DNA from: Occallatibacter riparius
GTDB taxonomy: Bacteria > Acidobacteriota > Terriglobia > Terriglobales > Acidobacteriaceae
NCBI RefSeq assembly: GCF_025264625.1
Contig: NZ_CP093313.1
Location: forward strand, 6,572,001 to 6,636,000
Length of the DNA: 64,000 nucleotides
Direction of reading: 5' to 3'
The translations under genes were made by a program, and so were the position numbers. The notes beneath the pieces were generated by a model. That model did not search any database. It saw nothing but the letters and a program-made list of their open reading frames with translations, and was not told the DNA's origin. Positions within the stretch are counted from its first letter, which is position 1, and each line of letters begins with the position of its first letter. Shown here piece after piece: positions 27,536-35,947 of this stretch.

Positions 27536-28159
27536 ATGCCGAATTCAGCAAGACGCGCGTATAAATCGCTGACCCGCCAGCGTCAGGCTCACGAGACTCG
27601 CAGTCGAATTGTCGAGGCGACGCGGCATCTTCTCGAAGCCGAGGGTTACGCCGGGACAACCGTTGACGCCATCGCGCGCCAGGCCGAGGTCTCCGTGCAA
27701 ACGGTTTATGCAGTCTTTGGATCGAAGACGGGCATCCTCGCCGAGCTCCTCAATCAGTCCACCTTCGGGGCCGACTATGAAGACACCGTTAGGCAAACCC
27801 TGGAAGAAAAAGATCCGGAAATGCGGCTGCGCGGAGCGGCCCGCATCGCCCGGCAGATTCACGATGCCCAGCGCGAAGGCTTCGATTTATTGCGCGGCGC
27901 AGGAGTGGTCGCGCCAGAGTTGGCGCGGCTGGAACAGGAGCGCGAGCGGATTCGCTACGAGCGCCAAGAACAAATGATCGTTTTTCTGAGTCGGGCGAAG
28001 AGCCTACGCCCCGATCTGAATTCCCGAATGGCGCGCGATATCTTCTGGACGCTGACGGGAAGCGACATATACCGGATGCTGGTGCGCGAGCGGGGATGGA
28101 GTTCTCAAAAATACCAGAATTGGCTCGCCGACACTCTGGTCCGCTCGCTGCTCAACTAG
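27536..28159 (+). CDS. TetR/AcrR-family transcriptional regulator
   Basis: A 207-residue protein with an N-terminal TetR helix-turn-helix (about 20-66, TRSRIVEATRHLLEAEGYAG...EVSVQTVYAVFGSKTGILAELL) and an alpha-helical ligand-binding C-terminal half. It is divergent from the NmrA-like oxidoreductase gene, which is the likely target. The ligand is unknown. Confidence 0.9.
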   Translation: MPNSARRAYKSLTRQRQAHETRSRIVEATRHLLEAEGYAGTTVDAIARQAEVSVQTVYAVFGSKTGILAELLNQSTFGADYEDTVRQTLEEKDPEMRLRGAARIARQIHDAQREGFDLLRGAGVVAPELARLEQERERIRYERQEQMIVFLSRAKSLRPDLNSRMARDIFWTLTGSDIYRMLVRERGWSSQKYQNWLADTLVRSLLN

Positions 28160-28221
28160 CGGTTTCCGCGCCCGACCGGCGTGATTCTGGTTGCCCCTTC
28201 CGCACTCGCCGACATCGACCG

Positions 28222-29247
28222 TCACTTTGCCACTCTGCCACTCGGCACTTTCTCCCATCCGCCCGATTCCGCCGACCGGAAGATCGCTTCAATCACCGCC
28301 ATATTTGCGATTCCTTCTTCGAGCGGAACGGGAACCTCGCCGCCTTCTAGAATCGCCTTCGAAAAAGCATCGCCCTGCATCGTGTACTGATCGGCAGTGG
28401 CAAATTCCTCCGTCACGATACCGGAGCCGAAGATGTCGCCCGTCTCGTCAATGAACAGTCGCGTCGGCCGGTCCTTCGGCGCATTGAATGGAATTTCGAT
28501 CTCGATGCGCCCCTTCGTTCCGACGAAATGCACCCGCTGGTAAGGAATCGTCTGCGTGCTGCACGTAAATGTCGCCTGGCCGCCAGGGAACTCCATCAGC
28601 GCCGAAGTCAACCTGTCGGTGCCCATTGCCGGATCGCGTTCGATGAGCCCCACAACCCGCGTCGGCTCCGTGCCAAACCCTGTCCGCGCCGACTGGATAC
28701 AGTAGCATCCTATGTCGTAGAGTGCGCCGCCGCCCGTCTCCACCATGTTGCGAATATTCGTGGGGTCCACGTTGAAGTAGCTGAAGAACGCCGTCACCGC
28801 CCGCAGCTCGCCAATTCGCCCCTCGCGCAGCAATTCCTGCAACCGCAGCCACTGCGTGAAGCTGCGGATCATAAACGCCTCTCCGATCTTGACGCCGGTG
28901 CGGCTGCGCACCTCCAGCAGCGACTCGGCCTCCGCCACCGTAATGCTCAGCGGCTTCTCGCAGAGCACGTGCTTTCCTGCTTCCGCGGCCTTCGCCGTCC
29001 ACGGCACGTGGAGCTGGTTCGGAAGCGGATTGTAAATAGCGTCAATCTCAGGGTCCGCGAGCAGTTCCTCGTAAGACCCATAGGCCTTCGCAATGCCCAG
29101 CTCATCGGCGGCCGATTTTGCTTTGCTCAGCTCGCGTGAGGCGATGGCCGTCACCTCCGAGTACTGGCCGAGCTGCATGCCCGGAATCACCTTCTTCACG
29201 CCGATAGCAGCGGTGCTCAAAACTCCCCAGCGAATCTTCTTCGTCAT
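28222..29247 (-). CDS. Gfo/Idh/MocA-family oxidoreductase
   Basis: A 341-residue NAD(P)-dependent dehydrogenase. The N-terminal Rossmann fold (RWGVLSTAAIGVKKVIPGM) includes the family's CEKPLSI motif with its catalytic Lys, and the C-terminal beta-sheet domain contains GGALYDIGCYCIQSAR. The ATG at 29247 begins MTKKIRWG; an earlier in-frame ATG at 29295 runs into the upstream hairpin. It probably oxidises or reduces a sugar or cyclitol in the cytoplasm. Substrate unknown. Confidence 0.9.
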   Translation of the reverse strand: MTKKIRWGVLSTAAIGVKKVIPGMQLGQYSEVTAIASRELSKAKSAADELGIAKAYGSYEELLADPEIDAIYNPLPNQLHVPWTAKAAEAGKHVLCEKPLSITVAEAESLLEVRSRTGVKIGEAFMIRSFTQWLRLQELLREGRIGELRAVTAFFSYFNVDPTNIRNMVETGGGALYDIGCYCIQSARTGFGTEPTRVVGLIERDPAMGTDRLTSALMEFPGGQATFTCSTQTIPYQRVHFVGTKGRIEIEIPFNAPKDRPTRLFIDETGDIFGSGIVTEEFATADQYTMQGDAFSKAILEGGEVPVPLEEGIANMAVIEAIFRSAESGGWEKVPSGRVAK

Positions 29248-29281
29248 GCCGCCATCATAGACAATGGCTCCCAAAAGCACA

Positions 29282-29309
29282 GCGGCCGGTTCCAAATGGA
29301 ACCGGCCGC
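29282..29309 (-). terminator. Hairpin downstream of the RlpA gene, probable terminator
   Basis: A perfect 12-bp stem (29282-29293 with 29298-29309, GCGGCCGGTTCC) closes a 4-base loop. It lies 24 bases after the stop of the RlpA gene, in the minus-strand direction of transcription, and before the oxidoreductase start. A strong T-run is missing. Confidence 0.55.
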
Positions 29310-29332
29310 CGCCCTATGCAAGATCGTGCTGG

Positions 29333-29893
29333 TTAGTGTTGCCCTCCGTTCTGATTAGACCCTCGCGAAAGCACATCCAGTACCACTGGAGCCAGTCCCG
29401 CCCGGGTCATAGCGAGCTTCTCAGCGGCGGCCTTTGAAAGGTCGATGATCCGTCCCTTCGCCAGTGCACCGCGGTCGGTAATACGAACAATCACCGAACG
29501 CCCGTTTCGTACGTTCACCACCCTCACCAGGGATCCGAACGGCAACGTTGGATGGCACGCAGTCATTGCATTCTCATCGAACGTTTCGCCGCTGGCCGTC
29601 TTCTGGCCATCGAATTCCTCGCCATACCAGCTTGCAAGGCCTTTCAGAAGGCCCTTACGCCGGGTTGTGGCGGTTCCCTGAAGAGTCAGCGAGTCCGGCG
29701 CAGCATTGGGAGTAGCCGGAACCGAAGGTGGCACAGTAGCCATTTGCTGGGGCACTTTGACATCCGCCTGTACGGTTCGAGTGGCCAGGGTGATGATCAC
29801 ACCGGCTAGTACAAGGGAACACAAACCAGCAAGCAGCCAAATTCGGAGCGGAGTAATCAGGCCAACTGCACCTGACCTTCGTCGAATTTCCAT
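29333..29893 (-). CDS. rlpA: RlpA-like septal ring lytic transglycosylase
   Basis: A 186-residue protein with a single N-terminal membrane helix (about 14-36), a Pro/Ala-rich linker, and a double-psi beta-barrel domain (about 85-180). Landmarks are GLASWYGEEFDGQKTASGE, LPFGSLVRVVN and the acidic VRITDRGALAKGRIIDLS. RlpA enzymes cut glycan strands, often denuded peptidoglycan, in the periplasm at the septum. No SPOR domain is present, which is common outside gamma-proteobacteria. Confidence 0.88.
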   Translation of the reverse strand: MEIRRRSGAVGLITPLRIWLLAGLCSLVLAGVIITLATRTVQADVKVPQQMATVPPSVPATPNAAPDSLTLQGTATTRRKGLLKGLASWYGEEFDGQKTASGETFDENAMTACHPTLPFGSLVRVVNVRNGRSVIVRITDRGALAKGRIIDLSKAAAEKLAMTRAGLAPVVLDVLSRGSNQNGGQH

Positions 29894-30203
29894 CCTGACA
29901 TTTTACCAATTTGGTTCTCAAATGTGACCTTTTTCTTGGAACAGAACTAAAGCCTCGACTACCCAAAGTTTCCCTTCATCATAACTAAATACTGCCAATA
30001 CAGTTACTTACCAAAGAAACTTCATGCAGGGCGGCCGCGCCGGCCAGCGGGGTATTTTCGGGTATCGACCCGGCTTTTTTGCCCTTGAGCCCACCCTGCG
30101 GCGCTCTCCGGGGCCAAACCGCAGCCGTTTCTGGTGATCTATCTCACAAAAACCGGGGCAAAATTCGCCATTTGTCCGGCTTCGTGCCCACTAGGAGCCG
30201 TGC
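29894..30203. other. Intergenic region with a small terminator-like element
   Basis: The left part is AT-rich and probably holds the RlpA promoter on the minus strand, though no convincing pair of hexamers stands out. Around 30059-30080 a short CGGGT/ACCCG stem is followed by GCTTTTTT on the plus strand; no plus-strand gene ends here, so its role is unclear. I see no gene. Confidence 0.4.
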
Positions 30204-30809
30204 TCAACGCTGCCACGCCGGAACCAGCCGGGTGGACGGTTGTGGATAGAGGCTGGCGGTGCTTTTCTGGCTCAGCGCTTGAACATCCGCGGAAAGCCGT
30301 ACAACGGCATCATCGAAGTTACGGTCGTGAGTCTTTTGCAGAATGGCCCATTCGATTGGCTCGGTGATGGTCCACAGGGCGAAGCGGGTCTTGGCGTCGT
30401 AGATCACGAGCTTGAAGAACGGGAGTGGATCGGCGGCGCCAAGCTGCTTGCCACCCTGGCGGGGGCCGTTAGGCGCGGTGAGTTGGATATCCATGACGAG
30501 GTCGGCCTGCGACGGATCCGAAACCAGATCGTACTTGCCCACCGATTTGAGTTGAGCGAAGAACGCGAAGTATCCGCGGTTGGGATCGCCGGAGAAGGGC
30601 TCAGGGAACAGTCCGCCATCGGCTCCTCCGTTGGCGATAAAAACGGTTCTGGCGTTGAGGATTGGAGCCGGGATGGACGAGGCGCCCGCGGTTGAGGGGG
30701 TATATGAAGCCGGAGTCTGTGCAGCGGCAAGCTGGACGGCGCCGAACACAGCCGCACCGGTGATAACGGCAAACAGGAGTCGAGACGAAGAAACAACATG
30801 GCAAAGCAT
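30204..30809 (-). CDS. Secreted protein of unknown function
   Basis: A 201-residue protein with a signal peptide ending near AVQLAAAQ. The mature part has ARTVFIANGGADGG, YFAFFAQLKSVGKYDLVSDPSQADLVMDIQL and a region around FFKLVIYDAKTRFALWTITEPIEWA, reminiscent of periplasmic beta-sheet proteins that process 'DLVxDPSQADLV' repeats, but I do not recognise a named family. AAGGGGG lies 7 bases before the start. No neighbours suggest a role. Confidence 0.7.
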   Translation of the reverse strand: MLCHVVSSSRLLFAVITGAAVFGAVQLAAAQTPASYTPSTAGASSIPAPILNARTVFIANGGADGGLFPEPFSGDPNRGYFAFFAQLKSVGKYDLVSDPSQADLVMDIQLTAPNGPRQGGKQLGAADPLPFFKLVIYDAKTRFALWTITEPIEWAILQKTHDRNFDDAVVRLSADVQALSQKSTASLYPQPSTRLVPAWQR

Positions 30810-30990
30810 ATGGGGCCCCCTTCAATGCAATGGACGGACAGAATTGTAGAACAGTTACGGGTACTTGCTTTCCTAATTTCCCGGCGACTCTCCCCCTCAA
30901 ACCGCAGCCTGAACCGACGAACGAGGAACAGGCGTGCATCTATACACTCAGCCCCTTGCGCCATGCACGGGACTGAGGAGACCCGCGTTC

Positions 30991-31899
30991 ATGCGCTACC
31001 CGTTTCGCCGCAGGAAAGCTGAGAAGGCAGGGCCGCAGCCCGTGGACTCGCACCAGAAGAACCTGGCGCGTCCGTCGGCCGAGGACATCTACAAGCAGGT
31101 AGCCAGCAACGCGCGGCAGGAGTTGAAGCGCTCGAACGTGTCGCTGGCCATCTCAGGGTTTGGCGGCGGCGCGTTCATGGGCTTCTCCGCGCTGGGGTCG
31201 GCGATTGGGCTCGCTCTGCTGGGCGCGTCGCCGTCAGCGCACCTGCTGGCGAGCATGCTCTATCCGCTTGGCTTCATCGTAGTGATCATTGGGCGGGCGC
31301 AACTATTTACGGAGAACACGCTTTACCCGGTTGCGCTCGTGCTGGCAGAGAAGCGCGAATTCTGGAATACCGTGCGGCTCTGGTCAATTGTGCTGCCGGC
31401 AAACATCGCTGGCGCACTGGCCTTCTCGGCGTTGGCGGCGCGCACACCCGCGCTGGAGCCGCGATTTGTGGACGCACTGGTGAAACTGGGGGTGCAAGGG
31501 CTGTCGCATCCGCCAAGCGCACTTTTTTGGTCGGGCGTGATTGGCGGATGGATGATCGCGTTGGCTGCTTGGCTCGTTTCGGGATCGCACTCGATTACCG
31601 GATCAGTTGTGCTGATCTGGATGCTCACGTTTGTAGTGGGCGCCGGAAATTTTGCACACTGCATAGCTAGCTCATGCGAGATCCTGGTAGCCGTTCTCAC
31701 GGGCCACGCGTCGTGGGGAGCCTATGCGCAGTGGCTGGGGCCGGCGGTGGCGGGCAACATCTGCGGTGGCGTTGGCCTCGTGACGGTACTGGAGTACGGA
31801 CAGGCGATCTATGGCAAAGAGACCGAGGAAATCATGAAGGTCGCAGAAAAGCAGGAGAAGCAGCTCGCGGCGGAAGAAGAACAGAAGAAAGCGTCGTAG
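30991..31899 (+). CDS. Formate/nitrite transporter-family channel (FocA/NirC-like)
   Basis: A 302-residue membrane protein with six helices after a basic N-terminus. The family pore His is probably in GAGNFAHCIASSCEIL; other marks are GGGAFMGFSALGSAIG and SGSHSITGSVVLIW. GAGGAG lies about 11 bases before the ATG at 30991. A long charged C-terminal tail (KVAEKQEKQLAAEEEQKK) should form a cytoplasmic helix. It exchanges small anions such as formate, nitrite or hydrosulphide. No formate enzymes adjoin it. Confidence 0.86.
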   Translation: MRYPFRRRKAEKAGPQPVDSHQKNLARPSAEDIYKQVASNARQELKRSNVSLAISGFGGGAFMGFSALGSAIGLALLGASPSAHLLASMLYPLGFIVVIIGRAQLFTENTLYPVALVLAEKREFWNTVRLWSIVLPANIAGALAFSALAARTPALEPRFVDALVKLGVQGLSHPPSALFWSGVIGGWMIALAAWLVSGSHSITGSVVLIWMLTFVVGAGNFAHCIASSCEILVAVLTGHASWGAYAQWLGPAVAGNICGGVGLVTVLEYGQAIYGKETEEIMKVAEKQEKQLAAEEEQKKAS

Positions 31900-31988
31900 A
31901 GGCTGAAAAAGAGTCGCCCCTCCTCATAGTCGATGATCCGGATTTATGATTTCCGGGCTGGTACAAACGTCTGCGGAGGATCAAGGAC

Positions 31989-32417
31989 TTGCCGGAAATC
32001 CAGAACGTCGCCATTATGCAGAGATTCGTAGAGGAAGTCATCAATCAGGGCCGGCTGGAAGCAGCCGACGAGCTTGTTCACGAAGACTTCGTCGAACTCG
32101 ATCCGCTGCCCGGCCAGCAACAAGGCCGGCAAGGCTTGAAAGATGTCGTCGTGATGATGCGGACCGCTTTCCCGGATATTCAGTGGGTGATCGAAGAGAC
32201 AATAGCTTCCGGCGACAAGGTGGTTTCGCGATTCAAGTGGTCGGGAACGCACAGCGGTGATTTTCTTGGGGTTCCTGCGACGGGGCGGAAGGTCGCGGTT
32301 CCCGGCGTAGTGATCGATCGTCTGAGCGACGGGAAAATGGCAGACAGCCGGATCCTGATGGACACGCTCGGATTGATGCAGCAGCTCGGAGTGATTCCCG
32401 GGCCTCCGCCTGCCTGA
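31989..32417 (+). CDS. SnoaL-like ester cyclase/NTF2-fold protein
   Basis: A 142-residue NTF2-like protein (MQRFVEEVINQGRLEAADELVHEDFVELDP...) of the ester-cyclase/SnoaL-like kind, without a signal peptide. The TTG start at 31989 has GGAGGA 8 bases before it; an ATG at 32016 is the alternative. Polyketide cyclisation is the founding activity, but most stand-alone members have unknown substrates. Confidence 0.8.
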   Translation: MPEIQNVAIMQRFVEEVINQGRLEAADELVHEDFVELDPLPGQQQGRQGLKDVVVMMRTAFPDIQWVIEETIASGDKVVSRFKWSGTHSGDFLGVPATGRKVAVPGVVIDRLSDGKMADSRILMDTLGLMQQLGVIPGPPPA

Positions 32418-32431
32418 AATCGATCTGCCGC

Positions 32432-33403
32432 CTACTCTGCGCCAAAAATCTTGCGGAAGAACTGGCCGACGCTGTGGAAGAAGCCTTTCTTCTTCTGCGG
32501 GCTGGGCTTGGCCGGCGCAGGCTGCGGTGCGGGAGCTTGTTCCGTGGCATCGGTAGTGGGTGCTGCTGCGGGCTGTTCGGGCGCAGCCGGTTGCGCCTGA
32601 TAGACGAGCGGCTGATTGACTGTGGTTTGTTCGGCTGGCTTGGAAACGGAAGCAGCCGGAGGAGCCGTGATGGGCGGCGCCTGCGGGCCGATGCCGGCGC
32701 TTTGCGCTAAGGGGAAATCATTGGTGCCGGGCTTGGGTTCAGGCGGGCATCCGCAGGGTTCCTTCTCGTTGTCGACAACTTCAGAGAGGCTGCCATGCTG
32801 GAACATCACGCGCTGGCCGGGCTGCACGCGATAGGCGCCTCCATCGAACACGCTGCTGACAACGACATACGGCGCGTGTGTTCCCGGATTATCGACGCAG
32901 GTATCGCCATGCTCCCCGAGACGCACCTTCAGGTCGGACGAGCCTGGGGCTCCGATGAGGATACGGAAGTCGGGCGTGAGCACGACGTCGGCGTTCTGGC
33001 CGGTGGCAAAGCTGGTTTCGATGGCACCGTGGTCAAGAGACATCATCAGGCCAGGTGTTTCGCCAGAGGGAACGCTGTTGTCGGCCGCGAGATTGACGGT
33101 AGTGGCGGCGCAAACGCGCAGAGTGCCGCGGTGCGGCAGAACAACTTCAGTGGCTTTTGCGGCAGAGGTGATGCTGCCCGTCGTGGCAATTACAGCTTTG
33201 CCCGCACTGATCGAGAGAGCGCCCGTAACGCTGGTGGAGGCATCCACAGGGACGATGGCGATGGGCGAAGCAGTTGAGGCCAGGCCGGGCATGGCGGTGG
33301 AGAGTTGAGTCGGGTTGACGGGCTGTTGCGCTGCCGCGGAGAAGCACATAAGTGCGGCGCACGCGGAAGCACATCTCACTCCGTGCCTCGAAACCACAGC
33401 CAT
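32432..33403 (-). CDS. Exported FecR-like protein with Pro/Ala-rich tail
   Basis: A 323-residue protein with an N-terminal signal (about 1-26), then a FecR-like beta-rich part (about 60-200, including LPHRGTLRVCAATTVNLA and SLDHGAIETSFATGQNADVVLTPDF). A Pro/Ala-rich linker (about 225-300) ends in the basic amphipathic KKKGFFHSVGQFFRKIFG. Its ATG directly follows the stop codon of the glutamine amidotransferase gene (TAG|ATG), so they are translationally coupled. Function is unknown; secreted proteins with this kind of C-terminal amphipathic tail appear repeatedly in acidobacterial genomes. Confidence 0.8.
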   Translation of the reverse strand: MAVVSRHGVRCASACAALMCFSAAAQQPVNPTQLSTAMPGLASTASPIAIVPVDASTSVTGALSISAGKAVIATTGSITSAAKATEVVLPHRGTLRVCAATTVNLAADNSVPSGETPGLMMSLDHGAIETSFATGQNADVVLTPDFRILIGAPGSSDLKVRLGEHGDTCVDNPGTHAPYVVVSSVFDGGAYRVQPGQRVMFQHGSLSEVVDNEKEPCGCPPEPKPGTNDFPLAQSAGIGPQAPPITAPPAASVSKPAEQTTVNQPLVYQAQPAAPEQPAAAPTTDATEQAPAPQPAPAKPSPQKKKGFFHSVGQFFRKIFGAE

Positions 33404-33979
33404 CTACATTTCCAGGAAGTTGCGGATCATCTGACGGCCGCCTTCAGTAAGCACGCTCTCTGGGTGGAACTGCACGCCTTCAATGGGCAGGCTGCGATGG
33501 CGCAGGCCCATGATAACGGAGGCGCCGTCCGGCTCGGGCGTGCGGGCCGTGACCTCGAGCTCAGCGGGCAGCGTGTCTTCCGCCACGATGAGCGAGTGAT
33601 AGCGCGTGCATGTGAGCGGTGTGGGCAGGCCGCGGAAGACACCGGTTCCGTTGTGATCGACCTTGCTGACCTTGCCGTGCATAAGGTTGCGCGCGCGGAC
33701 GACATCGCCGCCGAAGGCCTCGCCAATGGCCTGGTGGCCGAGGCAGACGCCGAGCATAGGCGCCTTGCCCGCCATGTGGCGAATGAGCGGAACCAGGATG
33801 CCGGCCTCCGCTGGCGTGCAGGGGCCGGGCGAGAGCAGGATGCGCTCCGGCTTGAGGGCTTCGACTTCTTCGACCGTAAGCTCGTCGTTGCGGCGCACCT
33901 CAATCTTTGCGCCGAGCTCGCCCAGATACTGGACGAGGTTGTAGGTGAACGAGTCGTAATTATCGAGGACGAAGACCAT
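33404..33979 (-). CDS. Glutamine amidotransferase subunit of anthranilate/aminodeoxychorismate synthase
   Basis: A 191-residue class-I glutamine amidotransferase. Catalytic Cys79 is in GVCLGHQAIG, and His172/Glu174 are in FHPES. It releases ammonia from glutamine for a chorismate-using partner (TrpE for tryptophan or PabB for folate), which is absent from the window, so TrpG and PabA cannot be told apart. The gene abuts the exported FecR-like gene with no gap. Confidence 0.9.
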   Translation of the reverse strand: MVFVLDNYDSFTYNLVQYLGELGAKIEVRRNDELTVEEVEALKPERILLSPGPCTPAEAGILVPLIRHMAGKAPMLGVCLGHQAIGEAFGGDVVRARNLMHGKVSKVDHNGTGVFRGLPTPLTCTRYHSLIVAEDTLPAELEVTARTPEPDGASVIMGLRHRSLPIEGVQFHPESVLTEGGRQMIRNFLEM

Positions 33980-34062
33980 GAATCTAGTTTAGAACAGCTG
34001 TCAGCAACCAGCTTTCAGCCATCAGCCCTGGCCAGTGCCCAACCGCGGTTCCGTGAAATGGC

Positions 34063-34092
34063 TTGACACCGCAGCGGGCTTATAGGAACATA
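34063..34092 (+). promoter_or_regulatory. Putative promoter of the ICMT-MarR operon
   Basis: A perfect TTGACA at 34063-34068 is followed 18 bases later by AACATA at 34087-34092, which is a weak -10. The latter runs into the palindrome that starts at 34091, so operator and -10 overlap. Confidence 0.4.
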
Positions 34093-34122
34093 CGTCGTAT
34101 ACGACGTATCGTATGCGACGTA
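34091..34122. promoter_or_regulatory. Perfect 18-bp palindrome with a third half-site, putative MarR operator
   Basis: TACGTCGTATACGACGTA (34091-34108) is a perfect palindrome; each 9-base arm is TACGTCGTA or its complement. A further half-site, TGCGACGTA (34114-34122), differs by one base and stands 14 bases after the right arm. It lies 32-63 bases before the first gene of an operon that ends with a MarR regulator, the standard position for autoregulation. Confidence 0.6.
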
Positions 34123-34153
34123 GTTTACCGGGATTGTACAAGGAGGTCAGGCG

Positions 34154-34726
34154 ATGACAATCGACATTCATGCGGCCATCGGAGGTACATGGGCGACGCT
34201 GGGGCTGGTGTGGGCAGTGGGCTTCCCTTTCACGCGCAAGACAGTGCGCTCGCAGCCTTCAGGGGCGCGGGTGTTTCACCTCGCGCTGGCGCTGCTGGGT
34301 TTCTCGCTCCTGGGCAGCACGTGGTTTCGCGCGGGGTGGCTCGGTCAGCGGTTCATGACGGACTCGCGGGAGCTAGCGCTGGCCGGAGTTCTGATGACGA
34401 TGATCGGGTGCGCGTTCGCTATCTGGGCGCGGATCACGCTGGGCGCAAATTGGAGCGGGCGCGCGACCGTGAAGGCTGGCCACGAATTGATCACAAGCGG
34501 ACCCTACGCGGTAGCGCGGCACCCTATCTACACAGGATTGCTGACGGCGTGCGTGGGTTCGATGATTGCGTCCGGCGAATGGCGCTGCGTGCTGGGGTTG
34601 GTGATGGTGACGCTGGCGCTCGCGATAAAAATCGGGCAGGAGGAGCGGCTCATGCTGGAGACATTTCCGCAGGCGTATGCTGCTTATCGACAGCGCGTGA
34701 AGGCGCTGATACCGGGGGTGCTCTAA
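34154..34726 (+). CDS. Isoprenylcysteine carboxyl methyltransferase (ICMT)-family membrane protein
   Basis: A 190-residue membrane methyltransferase-like protein. It has four or five helices, the conserved GPYAVARHPIYTGLL, and the C-terminal EERLMLETFPQAYAAYRQRV region shared by ICMT/PEMT-type enzymes. AAGGAGG stands 9 bases before the start. Bacterial homologues usually have unknown acceptors, since bacteria lack prenylated CaaX proteins. The MarR gene begins directly after its stop, so the two form one operon. Confidence 0.86.
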   Translation: MTIDIHAAIGGTWATLGLVWAVGFPFTRKTVRSQPSGARVFHLALALLGFSLLGSTWFRAGWLGQRFMTDSRELALAGVLMTMIGCAFAIWARITLGANWSGRATVKAGHELITSGPYAVARHPIYTGLLTACVGSMIASGEWRCVLGLVMVTLALAIKIGQEERLMLETFPQAYAAYRQRVKALIPGVL

Positions 34727-35200
34727 GTGGCGGGAAAACGCGCGAAGAACGGCTCGGAGATCTCGGCGCAAGCCGAGCGCATGGAGAAGGATCTCGGCGC
34801 CATCCGGCGTGCGTTGCGCAGGCCGTTGGAAGCCGAAGTGGCGCGTGGCGAGCTGACAATTCCGCAGAGCGCAGTGATGCAGGCCGTAGTGCAGCATGAC
34901 GGCATCAGCCTGAAGGACCTGAGCCGCGAGGTGAGCCTGGCGCACTCCACTGTGAGCGGGATTGTGGACCGGCTGGAGAAGCGCGGCATGATCGAGCGGC
35001 GGACTGACGCGGCGGATGGGCGCGTAACGCGGATTCATCCCACGGTCATTGTGCGCAAATTCGTGCGCGAGCAGATTCCGGCGCTGAGCCGCGGGCCGTT
35101 GCAGACAGCATTGGAGCGCGCAAAGGCAGGCGAACGCGAAGGGCTGGTGGCGGCGGTGGCGCGGCTGAGGGAGTTGCTGGAAGAAGTCGGGGGACAGTGA
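34727..35200 (+). CDS. MarR-family transcriptional regulator
   Basis: A 157-residue winged-helix protein. The recognition region is ISLKDLSREVSLAHSTVSGIVDRLEKRGMIERR, with the wing DAADGRVTRIHPT. The GTG start is directly after the ICMT stop (TAA|GTG). It probably represses its own operon by binding the palindrome upstream and is released by a small phenolic or lipophilic ligand, as in MarR relatives. The ligand is unknown. Confidence 0.9.
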   Translation: MAGKRAKNGSEISAQAERMEKDLGAIRRALRRPLEAEVARGELTIPQSAVMQAVVQHDGISLKDLSREVSLAHSTVSGIVDRLEKRGMIERRTDAADGRVTRIHPTVIVRKFVREQIPALSRGPLQTALERAKAGEREGLVAAVARLRELLEEVGGQ

Positions 35201-35218
35201 GTCGGTGCGGTTGCGAGG

Positions 35219-35482
35219 CTACTTCAATTCGGTGATCTCGAGTCTCTCATCGGGCTTGAGATAGCCTTTGCGGCGAAACCAGTCTTCCATCGCATGCTGT
35301 AGACGCGCGATCGGGACACGATGGCCGGCTTCGAGCAAGCCATCGGCAATGGGGAGTGTGTCGTCGAAGACCGCGTCGTTGGTGAAGTTGCGCATGGCGA
35401 AGTTGTCGATCCAGCGGATGGGGCACGGGTGGCGTTCGCCGGTGGCGTCGACGCGCTGGATGCTGAGCTTGCGCACGAACAT
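35219..35482 (-). CDS. Small protein of unknown function
   Basis: An 87-residue protein (MFVRKLSIQRVDATGERHP...), acidic in its C-terminal half, without signal peptide or membrane helix. The reading frame looks coding, ending in DERLEITELK. No Shine-Dalgarno is clear. It ends 19 bases from the convergent MarR gene and lies downstream of a cupin gene on the same strand. No family is recognised. Confidence 0.55.
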   Translation of the reverse strand: MFVRKLSIQRVDATGERHPCPIRWIDNFAMRNFTNDAVFDDTLPIADGLLEAGHRVPIARLQHAMEDWFRRKGYLKPDERLEITELK

Positions 35483-35498
35483 GATTCGAGTGTAGCGG

Positions 35499-35912
35499 TC
35501 ACAGGCCGGGCGGCGGATCGACGAGCGCAGAGTCGTGCTGCGCGAAGAGAGCGGCCATGGCCGCGGGGCTGCGATCAGTAGCCGCGTGAATGCTCTGGAT
35601 GAGGCGAAGAATTGTGGGCGTCATGAAGAGCAGATAACGAACGGGCGCGGGGCCGGGATTCCAGTAAGTGTGCGGCGTGCCGCGCGGAACCAGATACGCA
35701 GAGCCGGCCGGCAGTTCGATTACCTCATCGCCGGCGCGGACTGAGAGCGCGCCTTCGAGCACATACCAAGCCTCGTCATCTTTGTGATGAACGTGCCAGG
35801 GTGCGATGTGGCGAGGCGAAGCAGACTCGCCTCCCGCATCGCGCCATTCGGCGACTGCGAAGGAGTGTCCCGCGGATCCGAGGACGTTGCCAGCGAGCGG
35901 CGGTGCGATCAT
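35499..35912 (-). CDS. Cupin-domain protein
   Basis: A 137-residue cupin with metal-site residues in PWHVHHKDDEAWYVLEG (two His and a Glu) and PRGTPHTYWNPG (third His). GGAGG precedes the start by 6 bases. No second domain is present. Possible roles are metal-dependent dioxygenase or sugar isomerase; context adds nothing certain. Confidence 0.82.
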   Translation of the reverse strand: MIAPPLAGNVLGSAGHSFAVAEWRDAGGESASPRHIAPWHVHHKDDEAWYVLEGALSVRAGDEVIELPAGSAYLVPRGTPHTYWNPGPAPVRYLLFMTPTILRLIQSIHAATDRSPAAMAALFAQHDSALVDPPPGL

Positions 35913-35947
35913 GAAGTGCCTCCGGGCGGTCGATGCGTCAATCAGAA

